A stretch of 64,000 bases of DNA, taken from positions 14,186,708 to 14,250,707 of the forward strand of contig CM033391.1 of NCBI GenBank assembly GCA_019426215.1. The letters are read 5' to 3'. The stretch comes from Buddleja alternifolia (lineage: Eukaryota > Streptophyta > Magnoliopsida > Lamiales > Scrophulariaceae). Shown piece by piece: positions 10,723 to 22,888 of this stretch. The stretch's first letter is position 1; each line of letters begins with the position of its first letter. The notes beneath the pieces are model-generated. The model did no database searches. It worked only from the letters and a program-made list of their open reading frames with translations, and had not been told where the DNA came from. The position numbers and the translations under genes were made by a program.

Positions 10723-11112
10723 GTTGGGATAGTTCCTTCTCCAGGGCCTAGCTCACTGCAGTGTAGGCATCTATCTGTTTTATTTGGCCCCTTACACTTG
10801 TGAACCACAATAGCCTTCCCCTTGCCTTTATCGACACCACCCTGAGCTCCAAACCCACCATCTTGCTTATTGGCTTTCTTATTATTATTTTTAGTCCTTT
10901 AAGGCCCAGAAGAGATGACCAGTGCAGTTTCCTTTCCCTTCGGCTTCAATTGAGATTATGCAGTTGTTAATTTGTTCATTAGACTAGCTAAATTGCATTC
11001 ATTCTCTTTGCAATTGAAGTCCATGACAAATTGGGAGAAGGAATCAGGAAAAGACTGCAAAATGAGATCTGTTTGAAGTTGTGTTCATTGTTATATTAAG
11101 AGCCTCCAATCT

Positions 11113-11451
11113 CTAGATCCTCGCGATCATCTTGAGGACATGATCCCCAACTTTTTCACCCTCTCTCATTTTGGCTTCGAAGAGCTCTTTAGGTATTTCA
11201 TATCTTGCAGTGAGACTGTGCTCACCATAGAGCTTGATCAAGTGTGCCAAGATAGCCCTCGTAGTGGTCATCTTCTCGTGGGATCTCTGAAGCTCCTTTT
11301 TCATTGAGCGCAGCATATACCCACGCACTCGGACATCATCCCTTGCCCATTTTTCATGAGCTTGGACTTTTTCCTCATTGGCACGTGTTCTGGCAGGTGG
11401 AGCTGGGATGTCTGTGTCCAACATATCCCAAAGACTGCATGTTGAGAACAA
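11113..11451 (-). pseudogene. Copia gag fragment
   Basis: A 112-residue frame with DDVRVRGYMLRSMKKELQ and KELFEAKMREGEKVGDHVL. It lines up with the Gag of the plus-strand copia (DARKVRDYMLSSM and KELFNIKMKENEDVKDHVL). Gag would form the virus-like particle. The N-terminus and C-terminal half are broken by frameshifts on either side. Confidence 0.85.
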
Positions 11452-12810
11452 TCCTCAAGTTCCTTAGCCAGTCCACGTAGTTGGGTCCGGTAAGGATGTT
11501 CTTTTCGAGTAAAACAGAAAGTGGGTTGATAGTCATAGTTATCGAGAGAGGTAAAACACTAAATAACTGCAGTAAATAAACTAGATTTGATTAGATGATA
11601 ACCAAGTTCAATCAAGGACTTCGATTCAAAACTTGGTTCCCACTATATTTTTCGAGATCTACACTCCCACTGTAGAAATAGAAAGTGAATGTTGTTCATT
11701 ACGTCATAGTGGAGATTGATTTCTTTAATCAATATAGTGGATGACAACCCTTTAATGATATATAGTCCACTATTTAATTAGAGTGATGTCCAACATCAAT
11801 CTATCCAATAGATGATTCAATCTTCTTTTCCCATAATCCAACAAAACCGCAACCCTTTAATGATATATAGGTTTTTGGATTATCTAAGTTCATTCCTACT
11901 AACACTTTTAATCTAACATTTGAATTCCACCTTGCAACCCTTTAACAATATATAGGTTGAAATATGTTTCGATTAAGGCATCCGTGCATTATAAAGTTTC
12001 AAAATTAGGTCCAAGTACATGACCCCACTTACTGGGACGATGTCATATATCAAACTTAATTCTTAGTCTTATTAATTTTAGTGGAGGGAGAGGATACCTA
12101 GCGCCCTTTAATAACTTTGTATTATTTTGATTTGGGATAATTGAGTTCTAAACATTGATTTAGATCACTTTGCACATTAAAGTTAAATGAATTTGGCCGA
12201 AAACAAATTCATCGAATATCCAATCTTTAACAAAACCAATTTGGACTTATTTAATTAGAACAGGGTTATCATCCTTTTGACCAAATCAGACAATTAAAAT
12301 AGCTCAAAACCCCATTTATTAAAAAGTAGACCCGTTTACCACTCGACCCAACCTAATTTTACCCTGGTAAAAAACCTAGGCCCTTAAGGGGCCAGGCCCG
12401 ACAGGTCGCGTGGTCGTATGCCCAGCGCACAACCATGTGTGCACAGCGCACCTTGCGCGCACATCAGGAGGCCTTTGGTTGGCCTTGTGTGCGCACCCAG
12501 CGCACAGCGTGTGTACCGCGCTCATCGAAGGCCACCCGTTGTGCATGCGACCTGCGCACGTCGTGCGCACAATCTGCGCATTGTGTGAGCAGATAGTGTT
12601 GTGTGCTTGCGCATGGCTTAAGGCTTTCAGCCTTGTTTCTCACACGATTCATTTTTCTCAATTCACCATATTATCATGCAACAATATCCAAGAAAAAATG
12701 CAGAAAAATCAAAGCTTTAAATCATAAATACCAATCATATTTAGCATGATTCAAAAACACGAAAAATCAGGTAAATCACATAATTGGCTAAACACGAGAA
12801 TTAGAGATTG
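11452..12810 (-). other. Copia leader (5' UTR and broken gag start) with a GC-rich block
   Basis: Mostly AT-rich and without intact coding. The Met start of gag (LLEKNILT-like) is visible near 11510 on the minus strand. The block 12385-12625 is strongly GC-rich and full of GCGCAC and GTGCGC words, unlike everything around it. The plus-strand copia has a GC-rich block in the same place (40600-40806), so this is a shared leader feature. Its role is unknown. Confidence 0.6.
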
Positions 12811-12822
12811 ACTCTGATACCA
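12811..12822 (-). other. Primer-binding site, initiator-Met tRNA
   Basis: On the minus strand the sequence is TGGTATCAGAGT, one base after the LTR end. This is the usual plant copia primer site complementary to the 3' end of initiator-Met tRNA, and it fixes the element's orientation. Confidence 0.85.
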
Positions 12823-12823
12823 C

Positions 12824-15800
12824 TGTTGGGTTATATTGGTAAAAACGTAGTGGAATAAAAACACCCATGGTGGTTCATCTCCGATTTGACATATTCAATC
12901 CATGATAGAAAAAGTGTACCTTTTTTTGAGTTTTCAAAATTTCTGAACCAGCTTCAAACTTCCTATTCCAAGCAGCGAATTAGCCACAACTTATAAATCA
13001 CCAAGCCGAAATCCAAAGCGAAAAATCTCCTTAGGGACGACTAGAGATAGAGAGAGAAAGAGGTGGGAGTTTTGACTTAGAGAGTAAACTAATAATGAGG
13101 CTATGGTTTGATTATTTCCACGAAGTAGTATTTATACTACACAAGAAAATAATGAAGCCAAAAAGGCCAAGCCTTAGGCGTCCATAATGGACACCCACTT
13201 GGGCGTGTATTAGCCCCTCGGGCTAGTCCACATGTTTGGTCTTGATTTAACTAATTATTCAATTAGTATTATTTATCCAATAAATAAATAATTAAATAAC
13301 TAATTAATTCATGTTAATTATGTTAGAATTATACCCTCAGATGCCATAGAGGATAGAATGATAGGGCAGTTTTCTTGTAATGAACTTATTTATTATTCAT
13401 AATAAAAGGAGTTGTTTAGTTTTCACTTAAATCTTATCTGCATCTAGAAGTAGTGTAAAACGTTTTGTCCATGTTTTCAGTGCAATCCCTCTACTTCCTA
13501 TGGGATAGGAAGATTGGCACAAGAGAGATTGATCTTGATTACTTAAACTCGATCACAAGTAATATGAAGTTTTTAATGGACAAATAAAGACTTAGAGAAC
13601 ACTTGTACAATCTTAGCTCTTGCCAGTCGAACACCATGTGATGGTGGGAGCTTAAGAATGTAGGCACATTAATGGAACTGATATGCTCGAACACGACTCG
13701 CATCGGTTCTGTCACATGGGTTCTCACTCTATGACTGTTAAGGACAGAACTGATTATGCGTAATAGGTATAAGTGAACCTTTGATCTAAAGTATTAGGCT
13801 GAAAATGCACTTGTGACGTCAAGACTTTCACTAGAGTAGTTTGACCCAATTTACCCGTTGGAGGGGTCGATCTCGAAATGCAACTTAATAGACAAGTGGT
13901 AGTCTTTGCTGATAACTAATATGGAATTTGTTCTCTCATAAGTGAATGAAAAAGTATCCTATGTGATTATAGATAAATAGAGATCAAAGTCTTTAGCCAA
14001 AGCAAAAGAGACGATAGTGCGAGGCACTAAATCGATCTCAATGGTCTCGTATTATTATAATTAATACATATGGTCAAGTCCAGTGAGTTTGACATAACCA
14101 TGACTCTCACTTGACTGAGGCACGTGAACAGAGGGTTTATACTTATACGATATTTACGATTGGAAGGTTGTGGAATGATCCAATCATTCGATTTCGTTTG
14201 GGCTACGAAGTGGGCCATGTGACTGGCTAGGTGTTACCCACTTCCTTTGGATTCCTCTCATTGCCAAACGAAACGAATCTAAAGAGTCGCGCTAAAGGAT
14301 TGATAAAGAAAAATGAAAGGATTTTCTATTTTATTCTGGGAGATTTAATTTAATGGATAAATTAATTAATTAATTAATTACTCATTGGATGAAATAATTA
14401 ATTATAAAGATAAAAATAATTATTAATTAATTTCTTAAGAAAATAAATTAATGAATTAATTCATCTAATTAATTTGGTTAATTAATTAATTAATTTATTG
14501 GATTTAATAAATTATTAATTAAATAGATAATTAATTAAAACAAAAAAAAATCTAGGGCCAAGATGGGGTGTCCATTTGGACGCCTACTAGGGTAAGTTGG
14601 GCGTCCACTTCGATGCCCAACGAGTACTCCTTTTGTTTGTCTTGGTCAATAAGTCAAGTGATTATAAAAGGACTTCTTAACCTAAACAAGATATAAGAAA
14701 TCATAACTCTCCTAGAAAAGAAAAAGGAAAAACTCCTCACTCTCTCTAAACAAGCTAGCCATTGGTCTCCATAGAGAAAAAGAAGGATTTTTCGTCTAAT
14801 CAATGTGTGTGATAATTTAGAGGCAACGTACGTTCATTGTTTGGATCAAGAATTCAAGAAAGGATCAAGGATTTGTGAAGATTGGATTGCACGTATTCTT
14901 GAAGTCTTCAAGCCTACATAGTTCAAATTTTTGAAGGAAAAATTGAGTCTCCAACCACTTCGCTTCAACGGGTAAGTAATTATTCGTTTTTGCGATTAAT
15001 TGATTCGATTATATAAACAGAGAATTCACTTCGGGTTAAAAATTTAAAACTTCCGCTGTGCAAATTTGATTTTTCGCGTAACACAACAAATTCCATAATT
15101 AAATTTCTCAAAGAGATTAATTAACACATTAATATAATTAATTAATAAGATCATCTAATGACCAATTAATTAATTAATTAATTACGGTATCAAATACCGA
15201 AAAACTTCTCAAGTCTTAAACCATTATTTTTCTTTTGCAGTTCCTTTAAGTGTGACTCTTTAGGTTCGTCTCTAAAGGCAAATGGGAGGAAACCAAAAGG
15301 ATGTGGGTAACACCTAGCCAGTCACGTGGCCCACATCGTAACCCAATTGAGAATAAATGAATAGAATCATTCCAAACTATTCAGGCTGTGAATACCGTAC
15401 GAGTATAAACCCTTCATTCTTATATCCCAGTCAAGTGAGAGTCATGGTTCAACCAAACTCACAGTACTTGATCATATGCATAGCTCATAATGAGTCGAGG
15501 TCACAGAGTATACTTTTATGTTCAACATGAGTATCTCCATTAATTTGGCCAAAGACTTTTGACCTCACTCATTCATGACGGTATAAGGTATATGCTCATT
15601 CACTTATGAGAGAATAAATTCCATTTTGCTAATCAGTTAAGACTGCTACTTGGCCATCAAGCTGCACTTCGAGGTCGATCTCACCAGCCGGTGAATTGGA
15701 TCTAGCTACTCTAATAACAGACTTGATATCACAATCACATCTTCAACGTGATTACTAAGGTCTAAGGTTCACGCGTACCTATCACAACTTATTAGTTCTG

Positions 15801-16227
15801 TCATTGACTGTCATAGAGTGAAACTCATGTGATAGAACCGATGAGAGTCGTGTTCGAACTCATCAGTCTCACTGATGTGTCTATGACACAAGTTCCCACA
15901 AATTTACCCATAGTGTTAGACTGGCACTTCCCATATCAAAACTTATATCATACAAGTCTCTATCCAGTATCGATGTCCAGTCAATATTATCTTCGACTTG
16001 CAAATCAATTTAGATATTAAGGATCGAACTCTTCTACTGTCATTCTCCCTAACCCATAGGGAGTAGAAGATTCGCCTTAGTATCAAGGACTTAACGTTAT
16101 TTATAAAACCTTGCAAATGCCTATAAGAAACAACATAAATCGCCTTTTAATTAAAAAGAATTGTTTAATAACAAACTAATGCGCTATAATTCTACCCTCT
16201 ATGGCATTTGAGGGCATAACACTAATA
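12824..16227 (-). repeat. LTR of the minus-strand copia, split by solo LTR B
   Basis: On the minus strand the LTR starts TATTAGTGTTATGCCC at 16227 (first G mutated) and ends CCCAACA at 12824. Solo LTR B (13321-15088) interrupts it; removing that leaves about 1.63 kb, matching relatives. A TATA-like TATAAATAC occurs on the minus strand near 13125-13133. No partner LTR was found on the left. Confidence 0.85.
13321..15088 (+). mobile_element. Solo LTR B (1768 bp) nested in another LTR
   Basis: Begins TGTTAGAATTATACCC and ends CACAACA. Flanks are AATTA (13316-13320) and AATTC (15089-15093), a 5-base duplication with one mismatch. The host LTR reads continuously if the segment is removed. It has a TATA-like ATTATAAAAGG near 14660. 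It is the same broad family as solo LTR A but clearly diverged from it. Confidence 0.88.
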
Positions 16228-16985
16228 GTTTTGCACAACAAGCAAATCACCCTTTTCCTTACTAGGATGGGCAACCCCCTGGGAAGTCCTCATGTTGCAC
16301 CCCTTTTAAAAAAAATTATTTTTTCGACCTCCGATTTGTATTATTTCTCTTATTATATTGTTATAAATATTAATATTATTATGATCAATTTTTATATTTT
16401 AACCATCTCTCTCGCTCGACATTGTTGCTTTCATTGTATTTATCTTTATAGCTTAGGTTATCATCCTTTGTAACTATTTTTCCTTATTTATAACTTAGGG
16501 CTTACTTGTTTACCAAATCTATGTGGCTCTATAAATATGTCAATTAGTAATATAAATTCCATATGGGGTTTTCTCTTATCTAACAGACACTAGCAATGTC
16601 TTTCATATTCAATTTTCTTTTTACTATATTGACAAAATAATAGATTTGTTAGTTAAATTGATTTATGTAAACTAAATTCTATTACTTTGCAATAATAGGT
16701 AGCACTAATTTCTCGCTCTTTATTTCTCAATTTTTCTTTTTAGCTTTTACGAGGTTTTAGCACTAAATAAAAAAGTTCAGTTTTATATGTGATTTACTAT
16801 CATATTATTGCAATAAAACGTATTTGATTTATTGCACCCAGCTAGTAGAATATCGAAACAAATATACAATTTACAAACTTGTTTCACAAAGTAACAAACC
16901 GATTTCGAACCAACATGAGAAGTTTGAAACCCTATAAAAATGTCCCACAGTATTCTCTGACTCTTTGTTCCCTTACAGCACATAA
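16228..16985 (+). other. Non-coding gap with a 5S-derived start
   Basis: Apart from the 5S fragment at 16261-16304 nothing coding is seen. The rest is AT-rich. A short phrase AAAATGTCCCAC near 16937 recurs near 22083, on the other side of the non-autonomous LTR element. Confidence 0.5.
16261..16304 (+). pseudogene. 3' end of a 5S rRNA gene (fragment)
   Basis: ACTAGGATGGGCAACCCCCT followed by GGGAAGTCCTCATGTTGCAC and CCCT matches the last 44 bases of plant 5S rRNA with about four changes, then a T run as in Pol III termination. The 5' two thirds with the internal promoter are missing; the copia LTR ends 33 bases upstream. It may be a remnant of a 5S unit, a Cassandra-type TRIM LTR or a 5S-derived SINE. 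Not functional. Confidence 0.75.
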
Positions 16986-16990
16986 GATAT

Positions 16991-18071
16991 TGTTGGAAAT
17001 CTTGATTGAGTAAATCGTGTTTTAGCATGATTTTGTAAGAGATTTAAGTGAACTCCACATGATGAAAGTGAAATGTCTTTGGCTCAAATTAATCTACGTT
17101 TCGAGTAGATAAATTTCGAGTATTTAATTATTTAATTTCGATTTAGAGTGAAGGAGAAATTAATTAACAAAGTATATTACTTAAAAGTTGATTTATAATT
17201 GGAATCAATGGATCGACATGAACGTACACGATTAAATGATCAAATTCATATGATCGACGGCCGCGTTCGTATAGGAAATGGTTCATTTAGTTCGAGGACT
17301 AAAGTGTTCAAATTGAAAAATTGAGGGACCAATTTGAAAGGTCCTTTTAGATCAAGATTAAACGTTTTGGGGTCAATTTGCAAGTTCTGGAAAGTTATGG
17401 GCTGAAATACACAGCAAGTGGTGCAACTGCCCACACTGGATTGGTTCCCTGTTTACATCGCCTTTTATTGGCTGTGGAGCAGATGTACGTTGCACCCGAC
17501 CACACTGGATTGTAGCTCGTGCCAGGGGGCTTTTCACTAAAGATGCAATGTTGGGGCCAAAATGAAAAGCTGCTTCAGGGGGCTTTTCGTCCAAAAGTCA
17601 CACCTTTTGTGCCCTTCCGCAATGTACAAAAAGTTACAACTTTTGACCCAAAATTCTTCATTCTCTATAAATAGACCCCTATATTTTGAGATTAAATACA
17701 CATAATCATATTATCTTCTCCCTTCTTCTCTTAAATACTATTTTGAGTATTTTGAGAATTTTTTGAATATTCCTAAATATTAATTTAATATTTGGAGAAT
17801 AGTTTTGCATATTAAATGTCTAGATATGCGTTTAATTCATAATAGTCCATCGAAAGAGTTTGGAACAAAGTTTGTTCGTAGAGTATCGAAGTTTGTAGTG
17901 CTACTACTTCTTTACTAAGTCGTTGAATCTTGGGAAACGATTGCCAAATTCCGTAAGCACCGTGATCGAGGCAATTTCGTTTCAAAGATAAAATGTAGAG
18001 CACTTGTCTCGACTTTGAAATCGTTCTTGAAGATACTAAGCCCGAGTAGGCTCACATATATTTTCCTAACA
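16991..18071 (+). repeat. 5' LTR of the non-autonomous element
   Basis: TGTTGGAAATC to TTCCTAACA, 1081 bp. A TATA box TATAAATA is at 17666-17673. Its partner at 20975-22056 differs at scattered bases. ORFs on the minus strand here (17246-18003) occur in both LTRs but have no coding signature and are treated as chance. Confidence 0.9.
17666..17673 (+). promoter_or_regulatory. TATA box in LTR
   Basis: CTCTATAAATAGAC, repeated at the same place in the 3' LTR (21651-21658); likely core promoter of the non-autonomous element. Confidence 0.6.
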
Positions 18072-20974
18072 ATTTTGAAACGAAATTTGTATGTTGAAGA
18101 ATGTCGAGTCCATCACCCAGCGCCTCAAGACAATATTAGAGTGCTCTTGAAGATGGTGTTACATTATTCGATAGAAAGATAATGAAATCAAAGGGAATTT
18201 CATTTAATTTTATTTTCTCAAAATTTTATAATTCTAATTATTTTTATGACTAATTCAAGTTTGAATTTATTTTTTGTAGTAAAGTTCAAATTGAACGAAG
18301 GAAGATTCGAACTTCCGTGGTCAAGGAAATTAATCCACGATGAAGCCGCAACCGAATTGGAGTCCTATGGGAAAATAAAATTCATTGACAGAATTATATT
18401 TACTATTCTGCTTAATGTTCAATAACAATACAAAGTTTTATTGTTGTGCATAGGCAAATCAACCGGGAGAAGAAATCCTAAAAGTTGAATGTGTCAAATG
18501 AATTGAAAGACACATGCATGTATCAAAGGTTGCAGAAACTCTTTTGCTACATTTGTTAATTCATACAAATTGTGAATGGGGTTTTAAAGTTTGAACAACC
18601 ATTCGAGCCATCTGTACATTGGCAAGGAGAGAATGAATGGGTGTGAATTGCAAATGATAAGGTGGCAACTCTTAGCGATGAAAAGATTCCGATTATACGC
18701 AAATTTAGAGAATAAACGGAAGCAATTGAAGGCGAAATATTGATTACGAAATCAATAATGAGATAAGTTCATATTGTGAATTATCAATTTTATAATTGCT
18801 TCATTTGATTACATATTGAGTTGAATAATATTAAATGTGATTTAATATTTAAGAATGAATGATGTAATCATGTTAGAGTAATTTGAGCATCCGATATAAT
18901 ATTTAATTATATTTTATCTTTATGTTTTATTCTTGATAAAGAATAAATAATTGTGCAAGCTTAATTAGATTACTTTATTTTGGTACGAATATATGAAGTA
19001 ATTGTTTAGTAGTTTTCTTTCGGCTTATGAGAAATGCAATAAGTGCGACTCTTCACTATATTTGACAATTTTTAGTATAAAGCCTGATCACAATGAATGA
19101 AAAAATGCATTATTTAAATGGTTGATTTAAATTGATTGCATGTTCTTTTCATGTGATAGTGACATTTATTTAAAGAAGTCAATTTTGTGTTAAGAATAAT
19201 TATTGCATTATTTACAGTTGTAGCCTACAATTTTTACCGTAAAAGTAAAATAGTTGCTGAGGCTAATCTAGTCGTGGTTTCATTTAAGCGAAAGAAAATC
19301 GAGTCTAATTTTAAGAAATTAAAATAGACAAATGTGGAACGTCGTCACTATGAACCTATAAGGTTTAAAAGTGAGAATTTTTCCGAATGTTTCATATTAT
19401 GAAACGTGTTCTCCGAAGAGAGAAATATGGATGACATGTTGTACAAAGTACACAACTTGGTCAAGAATAAAGGATGTTAATTGTCGGAGTAAGATCATGA
19501 AAGTCAATCAAACGTCTAAAATTAAATCCTAAAAAATGACTTTAAGGATATAGACAAATTGGTAAGACCAAATTATAGTTGGTGTATTGACAATAGTCAA
19601 AATAAGGATAAGGAAAAATTGCTCCGAGTGGACAACCACAAAAGTGGTAAATCAAACCACACAGAGAATGGTTTCGAACCATGTAAATGGTGGGTGACCA
19701 TCGAGGACAAATCAAAACATATAAATGGTGGGTGTTCATCTAAGACGATCCGAACCACACAAAATGTGTGTGATCGTCAAGACAAACCAAGCTAGGCAAA
19801 TGGAGGGTCATTAAATCACTAAAACCAAGCAAGACAAATGGTGGGTGGTCGGACCTTACGCTCTCGACTATAGTGGGAGGTAACTAAGCAAATGGTGGGT
19901 CGACACCGGTACTACACATACATCCGAGCTGGAAAGGCAAAAGTATTGAGTATCACGAGTAATCTACGTAATGACCTTTTGAAGGCATTGACTAGAGTTT
20001 GTAGACATCTGAAATATGCTATGAACCGTGATTACTTTATACGATATATCCGAGTGTATCTATAGAATACATTGAGGAAAATTGGATACTCTTTATTGGC
20101 TAGATTATGTGCCACCTATTCCGATACATTGTACAAGATAGTCGATAGTCGGAAGGGCACAAAATAGCATGTAAAATGGTAGTCTCAACATATACATCAA
20201 AGACATAAAACCATTAAGCAGTTGATCTTTAGTGGCATTGTCTCTATTGATTGAGTAAAATCAATTGAGAACTTATGGATCCAAATGTATGCCTAAAAAG
20301 ATTAAATATACTACCTATCGAGGGGAATGGGATTAAATCCTACATCTTAAGAATCGACATAGTGGTAACCCAACCATGTTGACTGGAGACCCCAAGATCT
20401 TGGTTCAAAAGGGACAACTAAGTTATGAAGATTCAGTGTCGCACTTGAGGAGTTTTAAATAGTCTCCTACCCATTCCTAGGATAGAACAAGTGCAAAACC
20501 TGTAGAGCGTAGGTAAGGTTAAGCTAAAAGCTTTTAATGATTCCTATACTGTCTCAAAGGGTGATGAGACGTAACAAAGTGGAGTATGGCAGGGTACTCT
20601 TGATAGGAGTGTCACCTATATAACTTTGTTACGTCTCATCACTCTTTAAATTTTAGACATTAACATTAAACACTTATGAATCCAAGATGTGTTCCATGGC
20701 CAAAACGGACACAACAGTGAGAACAAATAACTTTGTTAGAGAAGTTATTGTGTGTGTATCATTGTCTTGGTTTACACAAAACGCTGACCAGTTCAAGACA
20801 TCACGTTCACTGTCCAACAAGTAAATCCGATGGTATTACACTAAGGAAGGTTCAAAGCAAAAAACTACCCTTCCTGATGCAATAGCTTTTCGCCCAAACT
20901 CTCTCAGTGTCTACATAATCTGCATTAGCGTCTACATAGTCCGCATTTGTATTAATTTCATTCATGGTGGGTAT
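18072..20974 (+). other. Internal region of the non-autonomous element
   Basis: No standard initiator-Met primer site follows the 5' LTR (the sequence starts ATTTTGAAACG). No frame longer than about 80 codons has recognisable motifs. The interval 19685-19900 holds five copies of AAATGGTGGGT or a near copy, three of the gaps being 38, 75 and 38 bases. These resemble the purine-rich CATGGTGGGTAT directly before the right LTR (20964-20974). A long hairpin lies at 20561-20642. Confidence 0.7.
20561..20642. repeat. 20-bp perfect inverted repeat (hairpin) in the element interior
   Basis: GTGATGAGACGTAACAAAGT at 20561-20580 is exactly complementary to 20623-20642, with a 42-base loop. One mismatch further out the arms extend about four more bases. 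It could fold in the genomic RNA near the 3' end of the non-autonomous element. Confidence 0.9.
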
Positions 20975-22056
20975 TGTTGAAAATCTTGATTGAGTAAATC
21001 GTGTTTTAGCATGATTTTGTAAGAGATTTAAGTGAATTCCACATGATGAAAGTGAAATGTCTTTGGCTCAAATTAATCTACGTTTCGAGTAAATAAATTT
21101 TGAGTATTTAATTACTTAATTCCGATTTAGAGTGAATGAAAAATTAATTAACAAAGTATGTTACTTAAAAGTTGATTTATAATTGGAATCAATGGATCGA
21201 CATGAACGTACACGATTAAATGATCATATTCATATGATCGACGGCCGCAATCGTATGGGAAATGGTTCATTTAGTTCGAGGACTAAAGTGTTCAAATTGA
21301 AAAATTGAAGGACCAATTTGAAAGGTCCTTTTAGATCAAGATTAAAAGTTTTGGGGCCAATTTGCAAGTTCTGGAAAGTTATGGGCTGAAATACACAGCA
21401 AGAGGTGCAACCGCCCACACTGGATTGGTTCCCTGTTTACATCGCCTTTTATTGGCTGTACAGCAGGTGTACGGTGCACCCTCCCACACTGTATCGTAGC
21501 TCGTGCCAGGGGGCTTTTCACTAAAGGTGCAACTGTTGGGGCCAAAATGAAAAGCTGCTTCAGGGGGCTTTTCGTCCAAAAGTCACAACTTTTGGGCCCT
21601 TCTGCAATGTACGAAAAGTTACAACTTTTGACCCAAAACTCTTCATTCTCTATAAATAGACACCTATATTTTGAGATTAAATACACATAATCATATTATC
21701 TTCTCCTTTCTTCTCTTAAATATTATTTTGAGTATTTTGAGAATTCTTTGGATATTCCTAAATATTAATTTAATATTTGGAAAATAGTTTTGCATATTAA
21801 ATGTCTAGGTATGCATTTAATTCATCATAGTCCATCGAGAGAGTTTGGAACAAAGTTTGTTCGTAGAGTATCGAAGTTTGTAGTGCTACTACTTCTTTAC
21901 TAAGTTGTTGAATCTTGGGAAACGATTGCCAAATCCCATAAGCACCGTGAGCGGGGCAATTTCGTTTCAAAGATAAAATGTAGAACACTTGCCTCGACTT
22001 TGAAATCGTTCTTGAAGATATTACGCCAGAGTAGGCTCACATATATTTTCCTAACA
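20975..22056 (+). repeat. 3' LTR of the non-autonomous element
   Basis: TGTTGAAAATC to TTCCTAACA, 1082 bp, with TATA at 21651-21658. It is followed at once by the GATAT duplication. Preceded by CATGGTGGGTAT, the probable polypurine tract. Confidence 0.9.
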
Positions 22057-22888
22057 GATATAAGCTACTCTTTGTCCCCACAGTACCCTTAAAAATGTCC
22101 CACGCAAAATATTTATATACATATATATTGGGTAGATCGGTTTTTTTCCACTTTGGTTTGACCGATCTAACCAGTGACCCATTAAAATATTCAGTTTGAT
22201 CATCGTCCGATTTTCAGAATATTGGCAAGAGTAAAGAATAGTCCTTCAACTATTAAAATACCAATTTGATCTAAATAAGTTCTGGAAATATACAGATTTG
22301 GTCACGAAGAGATTTTCATTTAATTTACATGAAAGAATTTCCTAAATCCTCCTCGAAATCTATATAAAAAAAAAGGAGAAACTGTCTCAATTGCATTGGC
22401 CTCATACCTTTTTTGTTTTGGGGTTTCTGGATGTATCGGAGAATGGGGTAAATTAATACAAGTTAAATGAAGAGGCGCCTCTAATTCTACTTTACAAATT
22501 TCTATTTTAAACACCTAAACTGAAAGGCTTGTTGTTTTTGTCTCGTAAACTTATAGTTATGTATAGAACTAGTTGCAAGTTGCAACTAATGGTATGATAT
22601 TCCAATATTCCTAATTTATTTACCAAAAAAAGTTTGTTGATATTGCTAAGGGTTTTCTCCTCTTTGTCCCGAGATCTATGAGTCTCAAGCTCTATGTGAT
22701 TCATCTCATCCCACTCATCATCTCTCAGTCACCTCTCCCCTTCCCTTCGCTTTGTTTCATTGTCTCTTGATTTGAATCTCCTTTTATCTGTCTCCTTATC
22801 TCCGTGTGTCTCATTCCCTTACCTTATCATCATGTTTTTCTGTTGTTGCTTTAGCATCTTTCCTTTGCCTCATCCTTTTTGATCTCAC
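22057..22888 (+). other. Non-coding gap before the LINE relic
   Basis: AT-rich to about 22670, then CT-rich (22690-22860), which could be the leader of the LINE relic that follows. No gene is supported here. Confidence 0.5.

Larger units (their letters stand above)
8045..16227 (-). mobile_element. Decayed minus-strand Ty1/copia element, interrupted by two solo LTRs
   Basis: Read on the minus strand from the right: an LTR ending at 12824, an initiator-Met primer site (12811-12822), gag, zinc-knuckle relic, protease, GAG-pre-integrase and integrase core, cut off at about 8045. RT, RNase H and the second LTR are missing. Two forward solo LTRs (8395-9987 and 13321-15088) are inserted in it. Frames carry many stops. 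Close relative of the plus-strand copia at 38792-47737; the LTR opening with ATGCCCT resembles the Angela-type copia lineage, which is a tentative placement. Confidence 0.85.
16991..22056 (+). mobile_element. Complete non-autonomous LTR retrotransposon (5066 bp)
   Basis: Two direct LTRs (1081 and 1082 bp) enclose 2.9 kb without a usable gag or pol. The target-site duplication GATAT is perfect at 16986-16990 and 22057-22061. It is therefore an intact insertion mobilised in trans (LARD-like). Text near the 3' end (GTAACCCAACCATGTTGACT, then GGAGACCCCAAGATCT) resembles the non-coding tail that follows RNase H in some copia elements, suggesting a copia partner. Orientation is set by the TATA box and the polypurine-like tract before the right LTR. 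Confidence 0.88.

Noticed and set aside
12410..12727. Cys/His-rich ORFs on both strands of the GC-rich leader
   Set aside because: Produced by repeated GCGCAC/GTGCGC words in an untranslated leader; open on several frames at once.
17246..18003. Minus-strand ORFs repeated in both LTRs of the non-autonomous element (also 21230-21988)
   Set aside because: Duplicated because the LTRs are duplicated; no domain, and they overlap the TATA region.
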